A stretch of 64,000 nucleotides of DNA from Escallonia rubra (Eukaryota; Streptophyta; Magnoliopsida; Escalloniales; Escalloniaceae). The notes beneath the pieces were generated by a model. It saw only the letters and a list, made by a program, of their open reading frames with translations, ran no database searches and was not told where the DNA came from. The position numbers were made by a program, and so were the translations under genes. Shown here one piece after another: positions 24,500 through 37,023 of this stretch (the stretch's first letter is position 1; every line of letters begins with the position of its first letter). The stretch is taken from contig JAVXUO010002776.1 in NCBI GenBank assembly GCA_033065855.1, positions 186,001 through 250,000 on the forward strand, in the 5' to 3' direction.

Positions 24500-27400
24500 T
24501 GTCACGACCCGAACCCACGTGTAGGCCCGCGAGCTTGGCACGTGACCGGCCGCAGACCCAGTAGACTCCAACCAAGGGCTCTGCTAGGCCTTACTCGCTA
24601 AAACAACATACAATCTGCAGCGGAATTTAAAACTTCTACAAACCTTAATTACATTTTCATATCCTTATTTGAATACAACACTCATGCTACAATTCCTCAT
24701 AACTCTAATTTATCAATAACTAAAACTAAACCAACAATCTAAAAACTTAGCGACTTATTCTATGCAGTCTCCGGAGCTCCGCGCCATATTGTCCTTCTTA
24801 TGCTCCTCAACATCACCTTACTTTCAACCTGAAATGATAAGTAAGGGATGAGCTTCCACAAGCTCAGTAAGTAACCAATGATTCAACCAGGTGGACCATG
24901 GCATGCCAGAAAATAATTCACTTTAAATTATAGCAACATTTGAATCTGAAATAATAAAGTAATCATCCGGTAAATGAAATATAGTACATGAAACAAAACT
25001 GAGGTATAAAATCAATACACAAAATCTCAAGATAAACAGTTCCATCTCAACATCAGTTCAAACGATATGCTGCGGTCAGCGTACGAGCCCCCCTGACTAG
25101 GGCCCGAAATCCCTCCTACACCCGGGATAAAATTTATGGACGCATGGGCGAACCACCAGCCATAGTACTATGCATCAACGTATGAGCCCCGTTGACCAGG
25201 GCCCGAAATCCAACTTTCCCCCGTGGATATAGGGCACAGCAATCGAGTAAACCAAAAACCCCCTTTGGGTTCATCGAACAAAATCACTCATCAATTGATT
25301 CTCAACCATCCTCACCCCTTTCAATAATCATCAAAATATTCACAATAACGTCAATACAAAACATTTCAAATCTGAGTTCCATTTCAGTTTCTAGACAAAA
25401 CATCGTTTACATGCTGGTCCGGTTTTTCTTTGACGAGAATAAAACACTAAAATCTTTTTGGTAATTTAAGCCAGAGCAGTTAAACGTACTTAAAACGGTC
25501 AATACTAATAAACAACAGATTTTTAACAGTAGATAAACATATACGTTGCATATAAAAATACTAATTGAATCAAAGGGTCACTTACCTGACGCTACGCATT
25601 CCCCACATCAAAACGACGATCATGCTATTACACCTGGTCTAAAGCACTTTCAATGCCCTTCTTTTTATCTTCGTGCTCTCAGATTTACGACAACTCGAAG
25701 TATCGTCAGTTTCGACACAACATTCCTGTTGAACATGCCTTCAAGCAAATTCAATGTCGCAGTCAACTGCCCAACCTTTACATGCCCGTCCAATATCGTG
25801 CCCAGTTCACCCTTTCATTCTTGGCATTTAATTGCCGTTGCCGAACATCCATTAATTCACCCGTTTTAATAACCACCAAGTAACTTTGTGCTAAATAGTA
25901 CTCAGTTATTCGCTAGGGCTAACGCTAACAATTTCCTTTTATATATTCTCATAGCCTATGCGACTCCCTGTCCAAAAACACATACATGCATAGGGTACAC
26001 CTTCGCAAGCATACGGTACACTTGCACCATGTACACACAATATCTCCATACACGTCCAACAACAATCACACCTGTCCAGGCTCACATACTGAAATACCCG
26101 CCACCGCACGCACACAAACCTACCATAGTCACCCTAAGCACCACCATTAAAAATCACACATACGTAAACCACGACACCTAGTATACACACATAGCCGCTC
26201 AACACCCAATTAATGCACATCCGCCAAAGTCATACATTCACCGTTCACCTCAATCCATTCTAGCCACCACAAGCATTGTTGCTAAACCATCACTGCGTAG
26301 TCACCATCACACAAGCACACCACCAACCCATTTCCTAATTTTATACAGAGTGCCACCCATTTCTTTAGTCCTAACTCATCAAACCAATAGTATTAAGTGC
26401 TACCGCCGCCACAACCGCCAAGTTCCACGTTAGGTTAGATGCACCTCCAATCCCCAATTACCACTAATCGGCCGCACTCCCGACCACCGTTCCACCTCCC
26501 AACTCACTGGAGGTAACATAACATAAAACCTGAGTTTTTTCCCTTAATGACCTAATTTTCGAACTTAATTACCGTTTTACCCCATTTTGAACCTTATTTA
26601 CCCGAGTAACCCCTTTTTGGAAATCGCGGTTCTAAAGTGAGATTTCAACCAAGAAATCGTGCTTTGAAAGAACGTTTTCATTTGGTTTACTTTTATTTGT
26701 CTACTTTAAACAAAATTAAAAAAAGAAATTCTGAAATTAAAAATCGCATTTTTAAAGCACGTTTTCATGAAATCGTGGTTTCTAAGCACGCTTTCCAAAA
26801 ACAACAGAAAACGTGGTTTGTAACCGCGATTTCAAAGGCCCTAAACAGAAATCTCACTTTGTAACAGAGATTTCATGGTAAATGGCGTTTTCAACAGAAA
26901 ACGTGGTTTGTAACCGCGATTTCACTTAAAATCGTTGTTCATAAATACGTTTTCAATGGAAATCTTGGCTTCTAAGAGAAAGAAAGTTGGCACATTTAAG
27001 TCGTTTTCCAAAATCACGTTTTCAACAGAAAACGTGGTTTGTAACCGCGATTTCAAAGGCCCTAAACAGAAATCTCACTTTGTAACAGAGATTTCATGGT
27101 AAATGGCGTTTTCAACAGAAAACGTGGTTTGTAACCGCGATTTCACTTAAATCGCATTTTTTTCCTTTTCGCGAGTTTTCTTATATTTTGAGAAAGTATG
27201 TAAAAAAAATAATAAAATGAAAACGTTCTTTCAAAGCACGATTTCTTGGTTGAAATCTCACTTTAGAACCGCGATTTCCAAAAAGGGGTTACTCGGGTAA
27301 ATAAGGTTCAAAATGGGGTAAAACGGTAATTAAGTTCGAAAATTAGGTCATTAAGGGAAAAAACTCCATAAAACCTGCTCTACCGTCGTGTCAAGCCGCC

Positions 27401-28582
27401 GTGTTGTTGCCGTCAACCATCATAACCACAAACCCATGGTTTCACTGCAATCATCGTCAGTCTCATAGCAGAACCCCGGCGCAAGGATCAGCCACCCTAA
27501 TCTCCCTCTCCATCCTAGTGCGATCTCCTAGGCACCAACTGTTGCCGGTGCACCCAATACCAAAAGACTACCACTGCTACCCACCGTCACAAGCCATGCA
27601 CCAACCTCAGTGATCTTCACAAACTGGCGCATCACCAACATCGTCGCCATCATCCACCGGCGCAACGTCATCGCAGGCGCATCGACCATCAAGTCGGGAT
27701 CCCCTAAGGCACCACCTGCCGCGATCTCCAACTGTCAGTTAAATCGGTACCACCACTGCCGATTCACTTACCGGTCACCCCACCTAGACTATCTCCCTCT
27801 CTCTCTCTCTGTCTGCGGTAATCGATGAGGTGGTTGCCGGACATGGCTGGTCAATGCCCATCGACGGCGAAGCACGCCGGCGCTGCCTTCGCAGATCTGC
27901 TGACATTGGGCTAAGCGACGGCAGCCCTTGGGTGGGTGGGCTGGTGACTATTCTGGCGTTGTCCCTGGTGGCCCCTTGGTGTGGCCGCCGTCGGTGGCCG
28001 AAGGCGAGATCGGTAGCAGTTGGGTCCAAGGCCATCGCAGCGGTGAAGACCGGCGATGAGTCCCATACGGCGGTGGCAGCGGCGCGGCGGTTCAGAGGCA
28101 TTGCAATGGCGCCCGGTGAAGGACCGCCGGAGTTTCTTGCCGGTGAGGAGATGGGGACGTCGGAGATGGGAGCGGCGCTGCCGATTAGGGCCTGCTGCCT
28201 CACTTCTTCTCTCTTTTTGCTATTCATTTTCTGTCCCCTTTTCTTCTTTTTTTTTTTTCTTTTTGTCTAGCTTATTTATAAATATGCTTCCTTTTAATCT
28301 TTTCCAAAATCTCCTTCTTTTCTTGATCCCCAAACCACTCGCTATCTGAGCAAAATCCCACATTTTTCTCCATAGCTCTATGTCTCTCTCTCTTTAAAAT
28401 AATCAATTAAGATCTATACCTTTACATAATAACCCTAATTAATTATAACTTCTCCAGAGTCATGGGCTAAAGATTCAATTAATACCGCTCGCAAGATCTT
28501 AACTGAGGTCTAAATTCATCTTACTTACAACAATCGTCGCTAAGTAATAATAACCTCGTAAACCTAGGTTCGGGGCATCACA
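24500..28582. mobile_element. 4.1 kb LTR-like element (possible solo LTR)
   Basis: The element starts TGTCACGACCCGAACCC and ends GGTTCGGGGCATCACA, giving TG...CA termini and imperfect 16-17 base inverted ends. The flanks AACTC (24495-24499) and ATCTC (28583-28587) differ at one base and could be a 5-bp target duplication. Termini like this are common on large LTRs of plant gypsy-type elements. No primer binding site, gag or pol was seen inside, so a solo LTR or a non-autonomous element is likely. A GTACGAGCCC/ACCAGGGCCCGAAATCC unit occurs twice (about 25078-25112 and 25180-25213). The segment 27830-28230 is GC-rich. A MITE is nested at 26532-27366. Confidence 0.6.
26522..27376. mobile_element. 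Mutator-like MITE nested in the LTR-like element
   Basis: An 835-bp element (26532-27366) bounded by a perfect 10-base direct duplication, CATAAAACCT, at 26522-26531 and 27367-27376. Its inverted repeats begin GAGTTTTTTCCCTTAATGACC and stay almost perfect for about 160 bp. The interior holds four copies of a unit containing AACGTGGTTTGTAACCGCGA and two longer repeats that include AACAGAAATCTCACTTTG. No coding capacity is seen. The duplication length fits the Mutator superfamily (9-11 bp). The near-identity of the arms suggests a fairly recent insertion. Confidence 0.88.
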
Positions 28583-29347
28583 ATCTCAGCCCTGTCATCA
28601 TGTCTTGTGGGACCCATTTCAGAGATCTCAAAACTACGGATGTTCATACCAATTGGACCCACGGAATCAAAAGAATATGCAGCTGATTTAATCCGTACTC
28701 TTAAGGGCTTCGTCACACATTCGCCCACTTTAGATTTCAAACAGTGACATTGGCATTTATATTTAACGCTGAGAAAAATCGTCTGATCTTCTGAAACTGA
28801 AAAAAGAGCTAAGTATACATCAGATAACCCCTCAACGGGACTTAAGTAATTATTTGGGCTATTTATGCGTACTGAAGTGGCGTTTGTCCTGATGAGTTTC
28901 CAAGCAATGAAGGTGTGCATTTCGTCACAAATTTTCTTTTGCCAAATCACTTTACCAGAGTTGAATGCAAAAGATTTTCTCGACTAAACGGTTTAGAGTA
29001 TTCATAGTAACATCAAGTTATACAGTAGGTACATCAAAGAATCCATTGCTTAGAGCATAGGCAGTTGCAAATTAGAGGATGGCTTACAGAGAAGAAGAGA
29101 AGATGTAAGAGAGTATTAGGAGATAGGTTTAAAAGTTGAATTACTTTAATGACCATTAATTTTTTTAGGAGAGGAATATAATGATTTCAGAAGTGGAATA
29201 AGTAGTACAATAAAAAGTCCAAAAACAGCTTCACAATAAGAGTGACATCCTTTTTATCTGATGTAAACCAAACTTTAAAAAATTCAGTATTTCAAAGCGT
29301 TAAAAACCAACTCGCTGGCACGCACGCACGCACACGCTCATTCATCT

Positions 29348-29461
29348 GGAGTTGAATTGCTCAGTACATTTCTCGCATTGCTCAGTATATTCTTCGCAAC
29401 TGATCAATTGCGAGAAATATACTGAGCAATGGGACCATGTTCTCAAATGCAATTCAACTCC
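29348..29461. repeat. 114-bp foldback repeat
   Basis: Outer arms 29348-29360 and 29449-29461 are perfect 13-base complements. Inner arms around 29376-29399 and 29408-29431 (CATTGCTCAGTATATT and its complement) pair with one bulge. No target duplication or coding content is seen. Confidence 0.7.
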
Positions 29462-29469
29462 AAATACCG

Positions 29470-30361
29470 ATCATCATCTTTATTCATTACTGACATCTAA
29501 GCCTTCGTCCAATAAGCACCTCAGGTTCTCTAAAAGCAGAATAATACTGGGATAGCAGAGAGGTATAAACACTATACTGCAGAGTAAATAGCATGCCATC
29601 TATGGAACCATTAGTGGGTATCAGAAACAAAGATTTTGTGGAGATTAAAGTTAGGTGATTATCCAATCAAATAAATCTACCATTCAAGGATCTAAGACAG
29701 CAGGACTAGACAACAACTATCATACAAGTACCACAGAATTACTTTTACTAGAAAAGGGATCTGCCTAAAACTGGAACGTTTGCTCATACAAATGTTGAAC
29801 TATGAATGACAGCACAGTTACAACCCTGTGCACATAATCCAACCAGCATGAAATGGTTGCAATCTGCAGAACATCATCCTATTTTGCAAACTCAAACTAC
29901 TTGTACTAAACCTTGCCTAAGTAAGTAACCTTGTCAAGAAACATTATATATAGACATGAGCAAGAACACAAGAGATACTCAATCTCCTCACTCAAGCAAA
30001 AGTTAACAGTTTAACAGCTAGCTCCAATGACAAATCTCTAGCATTGGATGACATCTTGCAACTTGGGGAAAAGAAAAGTCTGAACCCCACCCAATAAGGC
30101 TACATGAAAACATCAAAATAAGTCAAGAGTGGCGATTGAGCATGCATCCAACATAATCAACCAATTAATAAACAGAGGTTCTCCTGTTATTTGACTCAAA
30201 ATCATGTAAAATCGCTGGCTTATACCAGAGGACAAACAATTGTTGATTCATGTTGAGTCTTGGTTATTTGATGAAACACCTGGAATCAAAAATTTACCTT
30301 CTCACTACGCACTCGTTCTTTTTTTTTTTAAATTCATGGCCTAAGATGTTATAGTTGGAAC
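29470..30361. repeat. Diverged copy of KCR1 intron 2 sequence
   Basis: This segment aligns, with many small differences, to about 31940-33295 inside KCR1 intron 2. Shared blocks include CATCTAAGCCTT, GCAGAATAATACTGGGATAG, AAGGATCTAAGACAGCAGGA and TACCAGAGGACAAA. The intron copy has roughly 400 extra bases at about 31995-32405. The two copies are in direct orientation. Confidence 0.8.
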
Positions 30362-30910
30362 TTGATATGGACAAAAATAACAAAGTCAAGATGATGACAC
30401 GTGTCATCATCTGGGAGAACCATAACCGCCTCTTTAACCTTGACAAAGTGGGGGATCAGTATAACCCACTTATCCATTAATCCACTTCTCCATGATGGCT
30501 GGTAACAACCCATTAAGTGAGATTAACTAGGCCACTAATTAGGAGTAACTCCCTACTTAGTAAGGTAACCCCCTATTAAGGAGGAATAACTACCCACTAG
30601 AAAAAGGGAAAAGAGAGAAAGGTAAGTCTTTGGTTGATAGTTTATTCAGATTCTCTCAAACACATTTACTGACTTAAACATCGGAGTTTCCTCGCTGGAA
30701 ATACTTCCGGCGAGTCACCGGTGTCGTTTTTGCTGCGATGGGACCATGTTCTGCTAATCGAATAATGCTAATTCCATGCAGGTAGTCACAGAAAATTAGG
30801 CCTACAATGTTTACTGTCTCAAATGAAATTGACCTCCCAAATACCTACCCTGTTACACATCCTTCTGCAAATTCAAGGAAAGCAGAAGACGGAGAGGGAG
30901 AGAGAGATGC

Positions 30911-33900
30911 CTATTCGTTCTTCCTAGAATCTTTGACTTGTCCCCTCTTTCGAACTGCAAGGCAGAACCGTAGACGCCAAGCGTCAATCACAGACTCAGG
31001 CACAGAGAGTGCCAAACCCCACAAAACAGAATGGGGCCAGTAAGGAGTGCACCGTGGCTCGTACCCTATCGAACGCATGGCAGCCCGAGCGTAACCATCT
31101 GTTGATGGAACAAAGAAGGATGACCTTCGGATAGATGCCATCTTTGTTGCTACATACAAGGGGACCTATAAAAGAACCACCAGAAAATCAATGACTAAGC
31201 CACATCATTTATGAATGCCATGAAGCAAGCAGAAACCTAAAGCATTTCCTGATGAAGCTGGAAATAAGGAAAAAACTAGAAGAAATAAGCTCCCCAAAGA
31301 ACAAAATAAAAGGGTCAATTCTACTGCAGGTAGTTCAATCGTGGGGTTGCGTCGAGTCTAAGTTTGCTTTAATTCTTGTTTACTGCTACTAGCTCGGCTG
31401 TACTGGAAGTAGAAGGGCTAGAGTTATGATCCATTCGTTGTACTTCAAGACTAAGTTTGCTTTAATTCTTGTTTACTGCTACTAGCTCGGCTGTACTGGA
31501 AGTAGAAGGGCTAGAGTTATGATCCATTCGTTGTACTTCAAGACGAGCATCATTATGATCCCTTTTATAAATGTTTATACCATACATATACATATGCATG
31601 AATGCACATGCACCTATATACATACATAGCGAGAGAGAGAGAGAGGTAGTAGAAGTAAAACAAAATCCAAGTTCTCTACCTCTGAGTATTCCATGAGTCA
31701 TTTTCTCAGGTTTGTTGTATTGGTCAGTTTATTTGGTCTAGATGCATTAATGCCTCTATGGTAGTCATAATAATAAAATAATGCACCTTAGTTGAGTTTA
31801 GCACCTTATAATCGTAGATGTAATTTTCTTAAGTTTGAAGGATGTTAAAAGGCTTTCGTAGAAAAAAACACCTCTCTTAAATCCTGAAGACCAAGATTAA
31901 TAAGCACAACCTTCACTTCGACAAAGACTTGAACCCCATCATCATCATCACTGTCATCTAAGCCTTAGTCCTATAAGCACAAGTTCTCTAATAAAGTTCC
32001 TAGCAAATCAAGTATTTCCCAAATTCTTCACTTTCAATAGACTTAATACTAGCAACATAGATAACACTAAGGCCTAATTCCTCACATTTATAGTTCCAAA
32101 GAACAGCCTTTAATGGCCACCGTAATTTTACAGCTGAATCTCCTTCTTACTTCGATAACCTTACCAACCTAAGACCCAAGGAATCTAGCTCTCTCGCCAC
32201 TGACCACCGCTTAACATCCAAATGTCTCAGCTGTCTGTTCTCCAAAAACCTTGCACTTGAATTTTCTTTGGTCATACATCTTTAAACCGAAGCCCTGCAT
32301 ACCCCTTACACAAATTTCCTAAATTTTTTGAGCCGTTGCCATACCACTTAAAAACCCATAAAGAAAGAATTTGAAGCTACAGGTGCAAAAGTTAGTGTAA
32401 CAGGTTGAAAGCAGAATAATACTGGGATAGCAGAGAGGGATAAACACTACAGTGCAGAGTAAACAGCATGATCTATGGAATCATTAGAAACAAAGATCTT
32501 AAATTAATGTTAGGTGATCGTCCAATTAAATAATCTACCGTTCAAGGATCTAAGACAGCAGGACTCTACAAAAACTATCATAAAAATACCACAGAATCAT
32601 TTTTACTAGAAAAGGAATCTGCCTAAAACTGGTATTTTTGCCTAACACAAACTTTGAACTATGGATGACAGCATAGTTAAAAGTTACAACCCTGTGCACA
32701 GAATCCAAAAGCATGATGTGGCAGCAAATTATGAAGTCACAGTTAGCATTGAGGGCTTATTGGCTTGAAATGGTCGCAATCTGCTAAACAACATCCTAGT
32801 ATTTAAATTCAAACTACTTGTCCTAAATCTTGCCTAAATAAGTGACCTTGTCGAAAAACATTATATTTCAACATGAGCAAAAACACAAAAGATACTTATT
32901 TCCTCACTCAAACAAAATTTAATAGTTTAACAGCTCAGTAGTTAGCTCCAATGACAATCTTTAGCATTGTATGTCAATTTTGCAACTTGGGGAAAAGAAA
33001 AGTGTGAAACCCACCGACAAGGCCATGTGAAAACATCAAATAAGTGCAGTGAGAATCGAGCATACATCAACCTAGTCAACCAATTAATACAAATGGATTC
33101 CCCTGTTATTTGACTCCAAAGCATGAAAAGTCACTGCCATGTACCAGAGGACAAAAGTTGTTGATTCATGTTTAGTCTTGGTTATCTGATCAAACACTTG
33201 GAGCAAGAAATTTAAAACCCATTTTAGCTGGAGCACAGGTTGTGGAGTTCTTTTTTTGAAGAACTCATGGCCCTTAGCTGTTACCATTGGAACTGTTTAA
33301 GTATATTATACTAGTTATTAATACACAACCATGCAATGCAACAAGGGAAACAGCAAACCAGCTCTATATACTACCATCTAAAGAAGTGATATTCAAGCCC
33401 CTTGTAAGTTATTTTGTAAAAATAAACCTCAATTGGCAAAACCCTAAATTTTTCTTCTAATCCGGTGATGGCAACATACATATGTACGACCCATCAGTAG
33501 CTTCCATATGTGCAATACCAACATAGTTAGTCTTATTCGAACTTCCTGGCAGGCCCTTTCTACATAGCACTTTCTTACCTCATCAAAATGAAGAGAGACG
33601 GAAACTATCAACAAAAGAAGGTGAGCCTACCTGACACTGAACATCAATGCCGCTCTTTTTGTACTCCACATAAAGGCATCTTGAGAACTGATCAATATAT
33701 CTGAAAAATGAGAACGTTAATCAGGACAGGAAGAGTAAATTTGTATCATCATACTTACGACATAGCATTCAAATCATCAAAACTGACACCTCAGAAGAAA
33801 CACATGGGAGTATTCAAGTACGAAGTGAAAGGGAGTCTTTAATGATATGAATAAATCAGCATAAGTTCGACTAAATACAATTGAATTGGCAAATGGCAAT

Positions 33901-34744
33901 AGACTGTCTACGTCTAAGTTCAAACAATCTCTATAGTCATGTAAGCTATTAGACTAGTAAAAACAGTATGAACAATGTTATTAGAACATCAAAATCAGTT
34001 TAATTCTTTTAGAACAAGAAGTTGTTTGGACGACATTTTCGAACTTTAGGATTTCTTTACACTCCAAATACAGGATATAAAAATCATAATAAACGAGAAT
34101 GCTTACGCTTTGGTGGCCGCATAAACTGCATAAAGAGGATCAGAAGGAATGACAATGGCAGCACCAGACCCAATATTGACAATAGCCCCCTTTTTTCTCT
34201 TAAGCATCGCAGGCAAAACAGCCTGTGTAACCTTGGTGGTCCCTTCAACATTAATTTTGATCAAATCAGCCAACAACTTCTCATCCACTTCATGAAAGAA
34301 CCTCGCATAAGGGTACGAAATCCCCACATTATTAATCAAAACCCCAACATCTAAACCCTCAATGGCTTCACGAATTCTTTCAACCCCTTGGTCTAAATCA
34401 CCAGAAAAGTCCACAACCACGTTCTTGATCTGGGTTTGCCCGAATTTGGCCCGGATCGAATCGGAAACATCCTTCAGCTTATCGGGGCTCCGACCCACAA
34501 GAATAAGATTGAGCCCTTTACGTGCTAACTGGAAGGCGAAACCCTTACCGATACCGTCGGTTGGGCCGGTCACCAGTGCCCATGACCCGTATTTCTTGAG
34601 ATTCTTGGGAGGTCTGAGGAAATTAATGTAGACCCAACTGAGAACAGAGAAAGACAATCTTAGTAGAGATAAAGAACCGAGTGCCACCAGTGGAAGAAGC
34701 CAAACTGGTTGAGATTTGAGTTGCTCCATGAAACAGAGCTCCAT
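30911..34744 (-). CDS. KCR1: Very-long-chain 3-ketoacyl-CoA reductase (KCR1-like)
   Basis: Three exons, 34744-34107, 33700-33631 and 31165-30911, encode 320 residues (Arabidopsis KCR1 has 318). Phases match at both junctions. It is an ER short-chain dehydrogenase that reduces 3-ketoacyl-CoA in the fatty acid elongase cycle, feeding waxes, sphingolipids and suberin. An N-terminal hydrophobic anchor (about 13-40) is followed by the NADPH-binding TGPTDGIG (59-66). NNVG at 138-141 replaces the usual NNAG. The catalytic Ser is at about 193 (NIGSG), with Tyr208 and Lys212 (YAATK). The C-terminus is basic with RKNE, reminiscent of ER-retrieval tails. The plant-conserved block CTPYWPHS is in exon 3. 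Intron 2 is 2.5 kb and full of repeats. KCR2-type paralogs cannot be excluded as the closest match. Confidence 0.92.
31358..31543. repeat. 93-bp tandem duplication in KCR1 intron 2
   Basis: Two essentially identical 93-base units, 31358-31450 and 31451-31543, each starting CTAAGTTTGCTTTAATTC, lie in the intron 193-378 bases from exon 3. Confidence 0.92.
31940..33295. repeat. Repeat copy inside KCR1 intron 2
   Basis: This is the partner of the segment at 29470-30361, in the same orientation. It makes up more than half of intron 2. Similarity stops near 33295 in this copy and near 30361 in the other. Confidence 0.8.
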
Positions 34745-36380
34745 GGGTAGCGTGCCTGTGTGTGTTTGTGCTGTGGATCTGAGAAATGGGTTTTTGGTTT
34801 TGAGGTGTTAAATAAGGAAATGGGCTTGGTTAACTTGTACATGTGGGTGTGCTAGCTGCACAGTGTGATGGGGTCATGTAGTTTTAAAAAGTACAGAGTT
34901 AGGAAGAAACAGTTGGGCATTTACTCAGGAGGGAAATCAGCAGTTGGTTGAAGCAGATGAACAACATCGAAAAGAAGAATGCATCCGAATGGGAGAGAAG
35001 ATCACCTAAGAAATATCGGCGGTGACAACATATATGAGCATACTCCATAAACATTTATGTTTTATAATAAAATAATCGGAGCTTGTTTTTAACTTTCGAT
35101 AATGAGTTTGAACTCATAAATTCGTTCGCAGATTCTCATCGACTTCTTACATTTAACAATGAGTAGAGTCAATCTTAAAAAAAAAAATCTGGGCATGTAT
35201 AATGTCGTTTCTTATAGATATGATGTATACACAAAGCACGTAGCTGTGATAAAAGTATTTTTTCAATGTTGAATATAACTGTATATTTAGATCACTTATT
35301 AGGTAAAACAATCTTTTAAGTAAATACAAAATCTGGTACTTGTCGACTCAAGCGAGGCTGAGCCAAACCGTAAGGGCTGACGTGAGAGCATTTGCATTTC
35401 AGCACTCGTCCAACCAAATAAGCATATCCAGTGGTGCCAATGTTTTTAACCTGGGAACATATGGGTTCACATAAATTTTGTTTTAGCACCTTTGTATTAT
35501 ACACTCATTAATTGCTAAATCAACAATATTTTGCTTTTAATGTAAATTACAAGAGCAAATCGGACGTGAAAAAGCATGATATGTTGTGAAATCATACTTT
35601 TTTATGAAGGCATGCACATCAAAAGCGAATGGACGGATATAAGTTGGCATTCGGATTTTTTTTTTCTTCATTGTGTTTTTCTTTCCGTGTACTGTATTAA
35701 GTAAGGGTGCTTGCTTGTATCAGTTCTATTTCAAGATGGAATTTTTTTTTTTACGGCTACTCAGGTTAAAGGAAGATTGATGTAATTTCTTATATAGTAA
35801 TGATTCAATGGTCGCTAAATATAATTAGTAGCATTTTTGCTAACAATTTCAGCGAGAATTCTTTAAAATATTTTTTTTAAAACGTCACTAAATAAGAATC
35901 AATAAGACATTTAACAATTAAAAATTATTATAATACGGGAGGTTAAACCTATCTTCCTACAATCTGGGTAGCGGGCCAAATTTTTTTTTGTTTTTTCAAG
36001 ATTTACATGCCAATTCAACCCATGTGCTTGGCTATATTTTCTTCTTGTAGTAGCTTTCTTTTTGTTGGTAAAAAGCAGGGTGTCTTTCCTTGTGAGGACA
36101 AAAGCTGATTTTCTTACAAAATCTTAGCAAAATCAAGGACAAAGTAGCAAGTAAAAGAGAGTTGCACAAGTCACCCAAAACTCAATCGGCCGCAGACGTG
36201 CCAAATTTATCTCACTGGTGGTACGAAATTGCCCTCACGACATGTTTGACAGTTTCTTCCCACTACCTCCATGTTCCCCCAAGCAGTAACCAACTTTAGA
36301 AACTGCTACCAAGGAGTCCCTTAATCAAAATTTCAAAACAAACCAACAAATCGTACATTGTGTCGCACATATTTTTCTCC
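34745..36380. other. Divergent intergenic region, KCR1 and phytocyanin promoters
   Basis: The region separates two divergently transcribed genes and should contain both promoters. I see no clear TATA element for KCR1. The DNA is AT-rich with T runs near 35660 and 35742. No open frame here has a recognisable motif. Confidence 0.4.
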
Positions 36381-37023
36381 ATGGCTTCAAGCAGCATCGC
36401 CACCCGACTTGCGCTATTTTTGGCCATCTTCGCATCTCTTCAACACTCTTGCGTCTCTTACTATGAGTTCCAAGTTGGTGATAACGATGGTTGGGTCGTT
36501 CCTCCCGGAAATGACAGCAAAATGTACAACGATTGGGCCTCTAAGAGAAGGTTTACGGTAGATGATTCTGTCCGTAAGTACTTTAAAACATTAGTCGATC
36601 TCTTCGTTGCAATTAATTTTATGTTTTTGTTTGCCTACTGTAAAACTCTTGGCATGCATACTGCATTGGCTATATGATGCATTGCATGGAATGATATATG
36701 TTTCAGGTTTCAAGTACACAAAGGATTCTGTTATGGAGGTGACACCCACGGACTACGAGAGATGCAACTCGTCATACCCTAACTTCTTCTCTAACAATGG
36801 GGACACAATCTTCAAGCTCAATCACACGGGACCCTTCTATTTCATCAGTGGCGTTTCTGGACACTGTGAGAGAGGGCAGAGAATGATCGTGAAGGTGATA
36901 TCGCAACAAAAGGACGATTATGCCTCCGCTGCCGGTGGAGGCAGATCCATTGGGGCATCTAACTTGGTCGTCATTGTACTAATTTACTTTGTTTTGTTGT
37001 ATCTTGCCTCATATCTCTTTTAA
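36381..37023 (+). CDS. Early nodulin-like phytocyanin, probably GPI-anchored
   Basis: Two exons, 36381-36573 and 36707-37023, encode 169 residues. The first ATG is at 36381 (MASSSIATRLAL). A signal peptide (about 1-26) precedes a plastocyanin-like domain beginning YYEFQVGDNDGW. The domain contains NDWASKRRFTVDDSVRFKY and the disulfide cysteines Cys84 (YERCNSS) and Cys118 (SGHCERGQRM). The C-terminus is a small linker (AAGGGRSIGASN) then a hydrophobic tail, the usual GPI-anchor signal. His117 and Met124 remain, but the first copper His is replaced within NDWASKRRF, so copper binding is unlikely, as in ENODL proteins. Such proteins act at the plasma membrane and cell wall; the exact role of this one is unknown. 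The intron position after the first ~64 residues is normal for phytocyanins. Confidence 0.92.

Larger units (their letters stand above)
28588..30910. other. Region downstream of KCR1
   Basis: No confident gene. A 128-codon minus-strand frame at 28564-28950 has no motif I recognise and overlaps the element end. A foldback lies at 29348-29461, and a diverged copy of KCR1 intron 2 at about 29470-30361. A 22-base palindrome with a CACGTG core is at 30390-30411. The last 100-200 bases before 30911 are probably KCR1 3' UTR. Confidence 0.4.

Noticed and set aside
27784-28270. Two overlapping ~146-codon frames on opposite strands
   Set aside because: They lie in a GC-rich part of the LTR-like element where stops are rare on both strands; neither shows a known domain.
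28564-28950. 128-codon minus-strand frame
   Set aside because: No recognisable domain, it overlaps the end of the LTR-like element, and no splice partners were found; probably repeat-derived.
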